Positions 22,224 through 35,000 of a stretch of 64,000 nucleotides of DNA are shown here, one piece after another. The position numbers and the translations under genes were made by a program. How positions within the stretch are numbered: the first letter of the stretch is position 1; each line of letters starts with the position of its first letter. A model generated the notes under the pieces. It worked only from the letters and a program-made list of their open reading frames with translations, did no database searches and was not told the origin of the DNA. Origin of the DNA: Pontederia crassipes (lineage: Eukaryota; Streptophyta; Magnoliopsida; Commelinales; Pontederiaceae); assembly GCA_030549335.1 (NCBI GenBank), contig CM060186.1, positions 20,203,189 through 20,267,188 on the forward strand, in the 5' to 3' direction.

Positions 22224-24573
22224 GGGAGGCGCAGCAACTTGCTGCTGCTTTCTGCTGGGTGGAGAGGGCAGGAGGAGGAGGAGGGAAAAGGACGGAAACG
22301 TGGCCTTTGCAGGGGTTGGAAGTTGGAACAGAAACAGAAAATGGAGTCGTGGAGATGGTCTTTTCTTACTAAAATAAACGAAAAAAAAATCGAAATGCCT
22401 TTACGTCTGCAACGTCAATGAAGAATACTTTCTTTCTTTATTATATATATATATATATATATGTCGGATTAGAATTTGGTGCGGTTTCACGGGGATAAAA
22501 AAAAAAAGAATTTGGTGTAGTCAGAGATCACCCCACCCTCATAGTCGGCAGATAAGATCGAAAGAGAAAGAAAATATAATATACATATATATATATATAT
22601 AAGAAGGATCAGATTGACACTAACATTTATGTCACAGCAAAGGGGGCCTCCCGTCATGGACATGGACGACTACGTTGTATGGACGGCTTGGGGGGGATGC
22701 ATCATGCAGTGGCGCGGGGGACTTCACTTGCGAGTTGCGAGGCGCTGACAAGGACCATGGAACAGTGGCGCAGCAACAAGCAAAGATGATGAACGCTCGG
22801 CGGGGTGCATGAAAGTCGAGGGGAGACGAGCACGAGCAAAGGCTCGTGAATGGTGGGTGCTGTGTGAATGGTGAATAGGATTTGGCATGTCCTGCTAGTA
22901 ATGAAGGAAGGAACTAGTAAATTAGGACAGTGGCACCCTCCTGCACCGCTGGGGCCTCTGAAGCTGCAACGCGAGTTGCGGCCGCATAGCACCTTCATCC
23001 ACATGACTAGGGTGGGCCTCGAGTGCCTGCCTCGTCTCGTGTCCAGTAGTGCAATAAAGTGTCTTGATAAAGTCTCTCCAGTCGGTCCTAGGAGGACATT
23101 GGCGGCGCCGTGGCATGCACATTGGAAAAGAATCTAAAGATACATTTTGTTATTCTAAGTTAGCGTCTGGATGGATGGATGGAGAATAATAATAAAGTGA
23201 TTCTTTCCTCCTCCTTTCTTTTCTTTTTTTGGCAATGTCAGAGGTGCCCTTACCCTTTACTCTATTCTGTGTGTATATATGCTTATTACATTTATGTGGA
23301 TATAATTTCTTCGCTGCACATGGTCATGCTCTTCATCCAAGTAAGCTGCTGGATTCATTACCTTCCCTCAAAAGCACATGAAATCCAACAAATTCATGCA
23401 CACGGGAACAAACTATAGACAGTATATAGACACAAACTTGCATGCTGACTACCTGATTTTTCCACACTTAGGCGACCAGCTACGTGTAAACTTTCTGGCA
23501 ATGATCATGTAACATAAGAGGAGAACGACAACATCCAAATCAGGGACAAGAAGATCTTGCCACAAGGTGGCGTTTCATGCACCAATAGCACAGGTAGCAC
23601 ATGATTATTATAAAATAAAATAAATAAATCCATGCGTAATTGAACAAAATATAATATTGATAAGCTAGTGTTGCATGCACAATACATAATGTAAATTAGC
23701 AGGTCCACATAACATTATATTTTTAGTACTACATCTCCTAACCACAGTTTTCACCACGCTTGCAAGTATACCCGAGCTAAACGGCTAGGCACACTCTTTT
23801 TCCGCTTGGGTTTCTTTCTCTTCGTCACACTAATATGTTTGAGGCCTTAATATTCCATGACGTCCATGCAAATAAGTGCAATGAGTTATATTCCTTGCAA
23901 AAACTTTTTTTATGTTGACACTCCATCCATGTGTAATATATTCCTCGCCTGTGACATCAAAGGCAAAATAAGACTTCGTTGAATTCGTACTAGTGATGCT
24001 CTTGATTTCCTGCATTATACCATCGTTATAAGAGAACAATTAGATTTAAATATGTACATAAAACAACTAAAATACAAGTAAAGACACCTTTGAAACTTAA
24101 TACTAATAATAATACTTCTAAGCTATGTTTGGATGTAAAATATATGTTCCGGAGTAATTTTTTTAATCCCACTTTGATCTCAATTTTTAGCCTCATTGAG
24201 AATAATCGTGTTCCTAGCCAGGGACGGAATTAAGTATTGTTAACATTTTGATATTATACTACTTTATATATGTTTTAAGGTATGAAGTTATATTATATAT
24301 ATGTCGGCCCCCTAGATGTGGGAAGTGTGATCACTCATGTGTTAAGAGGTTGTGAGATCGGTTCCACTCATGAAAAAAAATTCTTCAAACATTTAGATGT
24401 TATTTTATTTATCTTTTTTTATTTATTAAAGTAAAATTAATTAATTTTAATTTATTACTTTATATTATATGTTGGCCCTCCCTAAATTTTTTTCTAGCTC
24501 CATCCACTTCAATTTTTATCATCATTACATGTGGCGCCCACAAGATAAGAAAAAAGATTTTGAATGAAATGAA
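22224..24573. other. Upstream region of the dioxygenase gene and repeat debris
   Basis: The first few hundred bases should hold the promoter and leader of the minus-strand dioxygenase gene. (TA)n runs occur near 22441-22462 and 22583-22600. Around 22620-23140 the DNA is GC-richer but no gene is recognised. A minus-strand frame at 23830-24010 follows an AG acceptor-like site but matches nothing I know. From about 24120 to 24500 the sequence looks like transposon debris (GGGACGGAATTAAG and later TAGCTCCATCCAC, a weak inverted pair). Confidence 0.4.
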
Positions 24574-27500
24574 TGAAAAAACCAAAATTATAAGACTTAA
24601 TTCAATCATGTTAAAATGATTAAGAAACTTAAATGCTTAAATAAATTAACTTATAATTATCTATTACTAATGATCGGTGAAGAACAACTTTATGGAATGG
24701 ACTTCCAAAATAACACAAAAAAATCTTTTTTCTCTTCCAAGATGAAAAAAACAAAAGAAGAAGACAACCTTTCGATTCTACAAGACGTGTGTTTTGGGAC
24801 CATGACCATATATATATAATAAGAACCCTTTCGTGTGATTTGAATTTTTACGCATCATAGAAAATTCCAATACACCATTTGGTCTCTTCACATTATATTC
24901 CATATCATAACATATTAATTACTATGTCCAATGAAATATACATTGATCACTTTTATTTGGGCCTTAATTTATTTTGACAATCATTAATTGTATAATTTAT
25001 TTTTTTCATATTAAACCCAATGTTGGATATGATCCAACAATCTCCCACTTGAATTATATATGAAAACATTATAATTATACACCATAAATACTAAAGTGAG
25101 CTCAGCTTTATTGTCAAAATCATAATCCCAAAAAATAATATCATTCATCGACATATCAATATAGGATCAAAGTAGTATTTGTCAACTCGACAAATTGTCA
25201 CGTATATCAATATAATCAAAGACAAGATCATGATATGGATGTATAACATGAAAGTTACATGCAATGTAATCATACATGTCTACTTTCAACTGGTCCGCTT
25301 AACTTGATATCAAACTTAAATAAAAGAGTGAACATAAAAGAAAATTAAACTATATATATGTTGAAAGTAACAAGACAAAAATGTCTACAATATGTAGTCT
25401 CACTGAAACTAAACATCCTAAATGAAAATAATACCCATACTAACGGTGTGCTCGAGAAAAACCTTGGGTGGCAGTCCCTTTGTAAGCGGATCCGCAATCA
25501 GAGTTTGTCCCAATATGCTCAACTGACAATAACTTTTTCTTCATTCTTTCTTTAACAACAAAAAACTTAATATTAATGTGTCGAGATTTTGACGAGTTCT
25601 TATTGTTACTGGTATATGAAACTGCTAAATTATTGTCATAAAATAATTTCAATGATCTTTCAATACCATCTATTATACGCAATCTCGTGATAAAATTTTA
25701 CAACCAAATCTCATGATTAAATGTCTCATAGCATACGATAAATTCTTCTTCCATGGTGAAAGATACAATAGTGTCTTGCTTGACACTCTTCCATGATATA
25801 GCACCCCGGCAAGCAAGTAAATGTAGCCAGACGTGGACTTCATGCTATCTTGGCATCCAGCAAAATCAGAATCTGAATATCCAACGATATCAAGTTGATC
25901 AGCTCTTCGATATGTCAACATGCAGTCATTTGTCCTCTATAGATACCGCAAGACCCTTTTGACTGCTTTCCAGTGATCAATTCCTGGATTACTTAGATAT
26001 CTGCCTAATACCCTAGTAATATACGTAATATCCGAACGCGCACAAACTTGAGCATACATAAGACTTCCTACTGGTGAGGCATAAGAAATCTTCTGCATTT
26101 CTGATTTTCCAAAAACATTCTTAGGACATTGTTCGAGATTAAACTTGTCTCCTTTAGATATAGGGGTACTACTTGATTTGCAATCTTGCATACCATATTT
26201 CTTTAGGATTTTCTCGATATAAAATTTTTAGGATAATCCTATGATACCTCGAGCACGATTTCGATATATTTGGATTCCCAACACAAAAGATGCATCTCTA
26301 AGATCTTTCATCTCAAAATGCCTTATAAAAAATCTCTTGATTTTGTGCAATAATCCTGTATCATTTGTGATAAGTAATATGTCATCCACATATAAAACAA
26401 AGAAAATATACTTACTCTCACAGAATTTATGATATACACAGTCATCTGTTAAGTCCATTTCAAAACTAAATGAGATGATAACTTCATGAAATTTGTGATA
26501 CCATTGTCTAAACGTCTGCTTAAGTCCATGGATGGATTTCTTTAATTTGCAAACCATAGACTTTGCATTACTAGATACAAAATTTTCTAGTTGCACATAT
26601 AAAGCGTTTCATTAATATCACCATTAAGAAACATTGTCTTTACATCCAAAATCAAAGTGAGCCATTAATGCTATTATAGTTCTTAAAGAGTCATTCGATG
26701 AAACTAGAGAGAAGGTTTCTTGATAAACGATGCCTTCCTTTTGTGTAAAGTCTTGAGTGACAAGTATCGTCTTATATTTTTCTACATTGTCATTTGAATT
26801 TCTTTTAGTTTTAAATATCCATTTAGAACTAATGGGTTTCACACCTTCGGACAATGGTACGATATCCCAAACTTTATTGTCATACATGAACTTTATTTTC
26901 TCATTCATGGCATCAATTTTGAGAATTAGAACTTTTCAAAGCTTAACGGAGGTTGATTGGATCATCCTCCATTATGCCAATATCAAATTCATGTTCTTTG
27001 AGATACACAATGTAATCATGTGACACTATATTTCTCCTTTCTCTAGTGGATCTTCTTAATGATAATCGTTCTTGAGGTTGTAGAGTTTATTCCTCTAAAA
27101 GAACATTCAATATATGAGGTTGTGCAACATGATCTTGAATAGTGACATTCTCATTATTAGAAATAAATTCTTGAGTAATGTTAATAAGAATCTCAATTGA
27201 TTCATCTTCAAAGATAATGTTACTAATATTATCTCCTCCCTCAAACTCAACATCCTCAAAGAACTGAGCTTCCCCATCTCGAAAATTAATTTGCTTATGA
27301 GATCATAAATCTTATACCCCTTGGACCTTTCGAAATATCCAATGAAATATAAACTGATTATTTTAGAGTCTAATTTTCTTTCATTTGGCCTATAAGGCCT
27401 AGCCTCGACTGAATATCCCCATATATGAAAATGATTTAAACTAAGCTTTTTACTAATTCAAATCTCATATGGAGTTTTTTGTTGTTGCTTTTATTGGAAT

Positions 27501-30500
27501 TATGTTCAGAATATATGCTACAGTCTTAAATGCTTCTCCCCAAAATGATTCTAGTAAGGTAGAATGACAAATCATGCTCCTCACCATATCTGTAAGTGTT
27601 CTATTTCATCTTTCAATTATACCGTTCATGCTAGGCATAACTGGCATGGTATATTGTGAGACGATACCATGTTCCTTTAGGAATTTAGCAAAAAGTCTTG
27701 GACGTTGTTCTTCTGAACCATCATATTGACCATAATAGTCACAACCACGATATGATATGACAACTTTAATCCTTTTGCCAAGTTAATTCTTAACTTCAGC
27801 TTTAAAATTTTTTAACACGTCCGTTGACTCTGACTTTTCATGAATGATATATTAATAGTCATATCTAGAATAGTCATATATGAAACTTATAAAATATCGT
27901 TGACCATTTCATGCAACCGATAAAAATGGTCCACTAATATCTGTATGTATAAGTTCCAAAAGATTTGTGGTCTTGTTAGCAAATAATCCATTTTTATTGG
28001 TTTGTTTCCCCTTAAATGCTGAAAAATTTAAGGGATTGAGGATTTCATTTGACACAAGTCTTTCTATTCTCCTTTTGGAGATGTTACTCAATCTCTTGTG
28101 CCATAATATAGTTGAATCCTCGTTGGTTAACTTTCTCTTATTACCTCGAGTGGTATGCAGAGATTATCACTATAAGACAAATAACTAGAACCAACTAATT
28201 TTGAATCATGAAACAAACTGATTTTTCCATTTCCAAACGAACAAGAATAACCAAATTTGTCCAATACAGAAATAAAAATTATTTCGTCTAAAAGATGGTA
28301 CAACAAAGGTTTTATGTAAATCCAAATATGTTCCAGACTTTAACAATAATCTAAACTTTCCAATTGCTTCAACTTCAACCTTCTTGTCATCACCAATATA
28401 AATGCATCTTTCACCATCATTCGACTTTCGGTAATTTAAGCAACCTTGCATAGACACACTTATATGAGTTGTTACACCGAAATCTAACCACCATGTGTGT
28501 CTTGGTACTCAGAACAAACCAAATTAAGAAATGTGCCTTTCTTTGCACGTCAAACATTATAATTGGTACATTCCTTCTTTTGATGACATGTTGCACCATC
28601 GAAGAAGCATTCATTCTTATTTTGTTCTTTATGTTGCTTCTTTTGTGGTGCTGCACCTGCAATATTTTTCTGAACTTTCCTTTTGAATCATTTTTTCTTT
28701 TTTTTTAGAAGTGGTAGCCAAGTGAGCATTTTCTGTCTTTTCTTATTTCAATCTTTCTTCTTCCTGAACACGGTGAGAGATGAGCTCATTTAATGATTAA
28801 GAGTCATTTTGGCAATTATAACTCACCTTAAACTGGCCAAATTTTATAGGGGGTGATAAAAAAACTAGATGCACAAGTATGCAAATAAATCCAACTTGAG
28901 TGCTTTTAATTTGGAAATAATATGAGACATCTCAATGATGTACTCCCTAATATTTCCTTTGCCTTGATACTTCATTGAGATTAGATTTGCTAAGAGTGTA
29001 CTAGTTTCTACCTTTTCATTCTTAACAAATCTTTTTTCAAGGAGTTCAAGAAAGTCTTTGACCGTATCCACATCTTTTGGCATAGTGCCTCGGAATGCTT
29101 CTAGAATGGCACGCTTAGTTATCATTAGACTTATGTGATTGGATCGCTCACACTTCTCCAACTCCCTCCTTTCATCAGAGGTGCTCACATCAGTAATTTC
29201 TGTGAGTTTTGTGATCCTTAAAGCATAGTCCAAATTCATGACTCCGAGAGTAATATTACTACTCTTTCGTCATGCCTTAAAATTTGTGTCATTTAACATT
29301 GGAATGAAGTTGATGTTCGCAATGATATTAGTGGCAAATGAAGAAATTGAATAGAGAACAAAATAAATATAAGTATCATACTAAACAATAGCAAAATATA
29401 AATATAGGCAAAACTCCATCATAAGATATCGATACAACATTAATATTGACAAAATATTAACTTGCAAGTGATATATTAATCATGATAATAATAAAAATGA
29501 TAATGAAATAACATGTCAACTAATAAATTTTCATTTGGACCAATTTATTACTTACATGTAATACTAAATAATCATCATAAATATTACCACAATTTTATAT
29601 GTTACATTTTCAAATATTAAATTTCCTTTAGGCCATTTAATATTTAACTAACAACACACGGATCATTATTTACATTTCAAAATAAATTAAACTGCACAAA
29701 AGAAATTACTTTGGTAACATATTATGCAATACTAACATATCTATTTTCTAATTTATCATTAAAAAATGATAATCAATACAAGAATAAAGAAATACATAAT
29801 GGACTTAACTCCTTATAATAAAATAATGGAACAAACGAAACACTGAATCTGTAGAGACATTCGTAACGCATGGAAATAATTTTATGCATGACAAAATTAG
29901 AGCAACGCCATGTTACATGTCATACTCGGCTGGTGCACGCATGCATAGTTAAGTATTAAAAAAATGAAACTAATAACTTGACACATAAAAGGTGGTGCGC
30001 AACATGTAATAAGTCCAAACAGAACATGTAATCACGCCTATGCGAAGTCTCGATCTGATTGATGAGTCCAACAAATAGAGTTACTTAACTAAATCCAAAG
30101 AATTTAAATATGAGAATTCTTTCTTGCATGACATGCGACATGAGCATAAAAAATCGTAAATGATCAAAAGTCGACATACTTTAAACTTAAATTGTATTTT
30201 CTTAATGATTTAACATATTGGCTCTGATACAATTGAAAAAAAATCAGAATTATAAGACTTGATAGAATCATATTAAAACCATTAAGAAATTTAAATGCTT
30301 AATACATTAATTTATAATTGTCCATCGCTAAAAATCGATGAAGAACGACTTGACGGAATGGACTTTCAAAATAACATCAAAAACCTTTTCTTCTCTTCCC
30401 AGATGGAAAAAAAAATAACATTTCAATGATTCTACAAGAGGTGTGTTTTGAAGATCATGATCATGTATATAAATTTTTTCATGTGATTTGAATTTCTACC

Positions 30501-30687
30501 CATCATAAAAGTTTCTAATAATACATTTTTCATCTGTTCACATTATATTTCATATCATAACATATTAATTGCTATGCCCAATAAAATATATATTGATCAC
30601 TTTTATTTGAGCATTAATTTATTTTGACAATTATTAATTGTATAATTTATTTTTTCAAATTAAACTCAATGTTGATATGATCGAACA
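24574..30687 (-). mobile_element. Old Ty1/Copia retrotransposon with both LTRs, broken
   Basis: The LTRs lie at 24574-25039 (3' LTR of the element) and 30234-30687 (5' LTR), opening TGTTGGATAT-like and closing with TTTTTTTCA on the minus strand. A primer-binding site complementary to initiator tRNA-Met (GGCTCTGATACA at 30220-30231 on the plus strand) adjoins the 5' LTR. A polypurine tract (AAGTGGGAGAT on the minus strand) adjoins the 3' LTR. Inside, in Copia order from right to left, are gag/UBN2 (about 29240-28870), a retroviral-aspartyl-protease-like region (about 28450-28210), GAG-pre-integrase and integrase start (about 28090-27910), reverse transcriptase (about 26910-26230, with the YVDDILLI motif) and RNase H (about 26190-25440). 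The LTRs differ at roughly one base in six by eye, so it is old. It is broken, with many breaks. Confidence 0.88.
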
Positions 30688-32003
30688 AATATGAGAATAA
30701 AATTATTGTTATCGACGCATTTCCTTTTCAAACGAAACCATAAAAGACATACTCTGGCGATTTTGATGAGCACAGTATTGTAAAAGATATTTCATTCTGT
30801 ATACATTCTCCCATGTGATTCTCATTATGAAATTGTGAATAGTACAATAAGCCATGACTGATATGTTGCTAGGTTTGAAAGAAAATGGGATTGGTGTGCG
30901 AAGAATATGAAATCGCGCCTTCAATATATTAAAAGCCTTTTTGTGTCCTCTCGTACAAGCATTATTGAATGTGCTTATATATATGATACATGTTCTAATG
31001 AATTGTTATGTCAAATTTTCTAGACATGGAAATATAATTTTTAGTCATGAAAACTTATTTTATATTTTTAGTCATGTGCTTATATATATGATACATGTTC
31101 TAATGAATTGTTATTGAATGTTTATTTTTTTAAAAAAATCAAGATGAAATACTTTAAATTTGGGAAATAATATTCAAATATTTGGCAAATTATTTTATAG
31201 TATTTTATATTAAATAATAGAAATAAGTAAAAAAAATTAGTGATTTGTAATCGGACCACCTGATCAGGTTTGGTAGGGTCTAACCTTGAAGATGAGTGTA
31301 ATCTGACCTAACCAAGAGTCTAGTTGGGAATAGGATGGGATACAATCCGACATGTGAACATATATGTTTAGTTAACAAAAATTCACCTTTTAAAAGAATA
31401 GAATTATGATAAATATTAAGAAAAGGTTGGTTGTGAGAATTTAAAAGAAGTATGTTTAAAAAAAAATCACCGTCGTTTCATAGCAATTTAGTTCTTATCG
31501 TTTATAATTTACATGATATCTTGACCGAAAGTTGGTTGCGATAATGATTGAGGATTCGGATTCTCGTGTCAAAACGGTGCTAAGAGGAAAAATGTCCTTA
31601 TCGTATTCCTCGATTTGTTCAACTATTTTTCCATTTTCACCCTTGATAAGTAACGAAATTGCCATTCGACGCTCTCCTAATTAAAAGCAGAGGTTTATAA
31701 TTTACAGCGTAGCAGGAATTCTGCTATTTCAATCGCATTATTAGTAGAACATCAAATAATATTTTGGAACTCAAATGTTCAGGAAAAAAATACGCAATGC
31801 CGATTGCCGGAGAACATATGTACATAAGTAATGCAACAAAAAAAACATACATTCAAGTTTATTTACAGCTTTTTTTTCTTTTTCTAAGAGTTAACAAAAT
31901 GTTGTAAACGGCATTACGGGAAATACACTTCAATATCTAATAGAAACAATAATTACTTCTTTTGAAGTGCACATAAGTTTGGGGCGTTGAACTGGGGCAC
32001 CAT
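30688..32003. other. AT-rich spacer and 3' flank of the RabGAP gene
   Basis: No gene is seen. A 38-bp segment (GTGCTTATATATATGATACA...) occurs twice, at about 30970-31008 and 31078-31116. The 3' UTR of the minus-strand RabGAP gene should lie in about 31700-32003. Confidence 0.45.
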
Positions 32004-35000
32004 CTAGAGCACGTCATCTTCCTGCGGGTAAAGCCCGGCGTCAGTCTCAACAGGAAGGGACGGCGGCGTCCCTGGCGGGATGCAGTCGGCCCCTTTCTCT
32101 CTGGCACAGACGCAGAGGGACTCCGCCTCCCTTATGCTCCAATTGAGATCAATGTTGCCGCTGAGTTCGTTGATGAACTTGAGGAGGGTGTCGAAGTCCA
32201 TTTGTTCACCCATAATTTTGGACCGGTACTTTTTCAATATGGCAACACAAATGTACAAGTGGAAATGCTCTGACAAGTAGTGCGTCCACAAAACCTCCCA
32301 CAATCTCATTACTTCATCATAGGCGAACTCCCTAGTGAACATCGAGAAACGGCACAATTATTGTTCATGAGCTTTACCATCAAAAGCAAGAATTATAAAT
32401 TGTAAATAAGTGTGAAGTAGGATATATGGAGGTGATAAAACTAAAACTAAGCTTTCTTCCATCAACATTGTCATTAGAAACTTCAATGATCATGCACACT
32501 GGAGCACATTTGGTGAGCAGGTGAAGTACCTCTTAAACTGTATCAGGATCCAGCGGAAACAAAAGAAGTAATTCAAACAATCAGCCTGCTTGAAATAGTT
32601 GTGTAACGGCCTATCTAGAAGCTCCACGAGCTGAAAAAGATAGAAGAGGTAATCAGAACTCTAGGATTCCATCAAAGATATATATTAGCTAAGCAGATAG
32701 AGTGCACACATCACAAGAAAACTATGCTGGTTTATCAAATACCTTAGACAATGCAAGGAGCTGGGAGTGCATGCCACTTTGGTCACGATTAAAATTTGGC
32801 CCTAACCGTTCCATCAATGCTACAAAGCACCAAAAGGCCTCGGCTTCATCCTCCATTACATGTAAAATTGGAGACAGAAGATCACTCATACCCTGAGCAC
32901 CAATCCAGAACATTTTTTCATGCTTAGAGATGTGCAACAACTGGCATATATGTGAAAATTTTTAAGAGGCATGAGGCATCCCTGAGAAAATAGAATGATA
33001 GTGACAAAAATCTTCGGCCTTTTGTTAAACATCATAAAAGATATTTTTCCAAGTAAAAGTTGCTAGATGCATAAGACATGCCCTGAATTAGTCCCATATG
33101 CATAAATCATAAGAGAGTCGCGTGAGCCTCTATGCATGGTGGGATGCAATCACTCAACGAAAAAATTAAGTCCCCTAAGAGAGGAAGGATGCATGAGGCA
33201 TACCTTAAATTAGCCTCACATGCATAAATCACGGGAGAGATACTAAATATATATGTGAGCATGACTTTTATCAAGTGTGACGCGTTTTGATAAAAACCAT
33301 GCTGGTCAAATCCCAAAACGGACAATATCACATCAAGAATGTTACATATTTTTTTATGTTTGGTCTAACTCATTAAGTGTTAATGGTAATTTGTGAAAGG
33401 ATACAAAATAAATGTGCTCAAATTCATATTTCTTGGCCATTTGAATGATACAATCAGGCTTAAACTAATATAATCTAATTCCAATAAGAAAAGCAGAGAG
33501 AAAGAGAGACAGCATCTATCAGTGACATGCTTTAACGTAATTGCCCGATCATGTTACCTGGCAGTATCCCAGGTCAAAATTGTAGAAAGAGTATGTCAAC
33601 AATATGTCACGCAAAGTCATCACATTAGGATTGTCATCCCCTTCATAGTAGGCGACAGATCTGTCTGTCCTCACCTTGACAATATAAAAATTAATGCTTC
33701 ATAATGTGAGTTGCTGGAGAACCACGCACTATTAGAGCCATTGAACTAGAACGATGAGGTTCAAAGTTTTACCACATCCTTGTCGATGAGACCCTTCCTT
33801 TCTCTGAACTTAGTAAATCTTTTGGCCTGTGCAGCCGATATACTCTGTAAATGAATAAAACATGTGAACCTTAACAACTTGGTAAAGATGAGCAACTAAA
33901 AGAGTCATAAGAAGTACAATTAATCCCTATCGCATCTAGTTGACAAACATATTTTAAAGATAAGGAAGCAAGCAATGGAATTCTCACTTCAATGTAATAA
34001 TATATTGCAGAAGTATATAATTATGTTGCATTCATCAAATACAAAAGAAGAAAAATCGAACTCTAACAATCAACATAATTCAGCATATACAAGATAATAA
34101 GCATAGGAACAATGGCCCCATGCAATAAGGTAAAAACTATTTGTGTTGTACAAAATAGAAGACTTGTAGCGCTACCTTTTAGGTAAGGAAAAGGAATCAC
34201 TATACCATATTCCATGATAGGAGAATCATAAAGGCAGAACAGTTGATGTTGCTCACATGGTTGTGACAAATATCAGCAAGTTCAATTTATTGATATATTT
34301 CACTCTCATTTTCGTTTAATAATACAATTTACTATCTGGATAATTTTTGGATCAGTGAAAGGTCAGATGACTAACCACTCTGGTTACTCATCCTTTTTCC
34401 CTCTAAAAACAATTATGGTTACAAACGCAACTATATATGTAAGAATCATCATATACAGCGAACAAAATATATATGACAATACTTTTCAGATATACAACTA
34501 AGTTTATGGATGACAATATTTCATATGTAAGGCTCTAACTACAACTATAAATGACCATTATACATGGGATATAGGTGAACCTTGCAAATGACAAGATTAA
34601 GGTTAATTGAAACTTTGGATGACTACCATCTTGCTAGTCGTCCTTTCTCATTTCAAAAAACAGAAAAATATTAAGGTTAATGTGTGCATGTCAACAAACT
34701 TGATAAAGGAAAAAGCACACAGGATATAGGTGAACCTGCCACTGAGTTTTTAAGACTTCATACTCAGATTTCTTGACTGAAACAAGATACTCCCTCTCTG
34801 CAAATGTCGAGTCATACTCATGGTAACCTAGTAAAAGTTTCCATATCTGCAATAATTTGCAGTGCAAAATCCAAAACCTCATGATTAATTACAGAAATAA
34901 ACTCCAAGCACAAAAGAACAATAAGATAAGAACCTCTTTTCTCAGATGTGGTTCAATTCCACCATAAAAAATTCTCTCTCTCAATGCCTTTGAGTCCAAA

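Noticed and set aside
21317-22421. Several long open frames overlapping the dioxygenase gene in other frames
   Set aside because: They are shadows of the GC-rich first and second exons. The minus-strand gene has catalytic residues and fitting splice sites.
23830-24039. A minus-strand exon-like frame after an AG acceptor
   Set aside because: No neighbouring exon or recognisable domain was found, and transposon debris lies immediately upstream.
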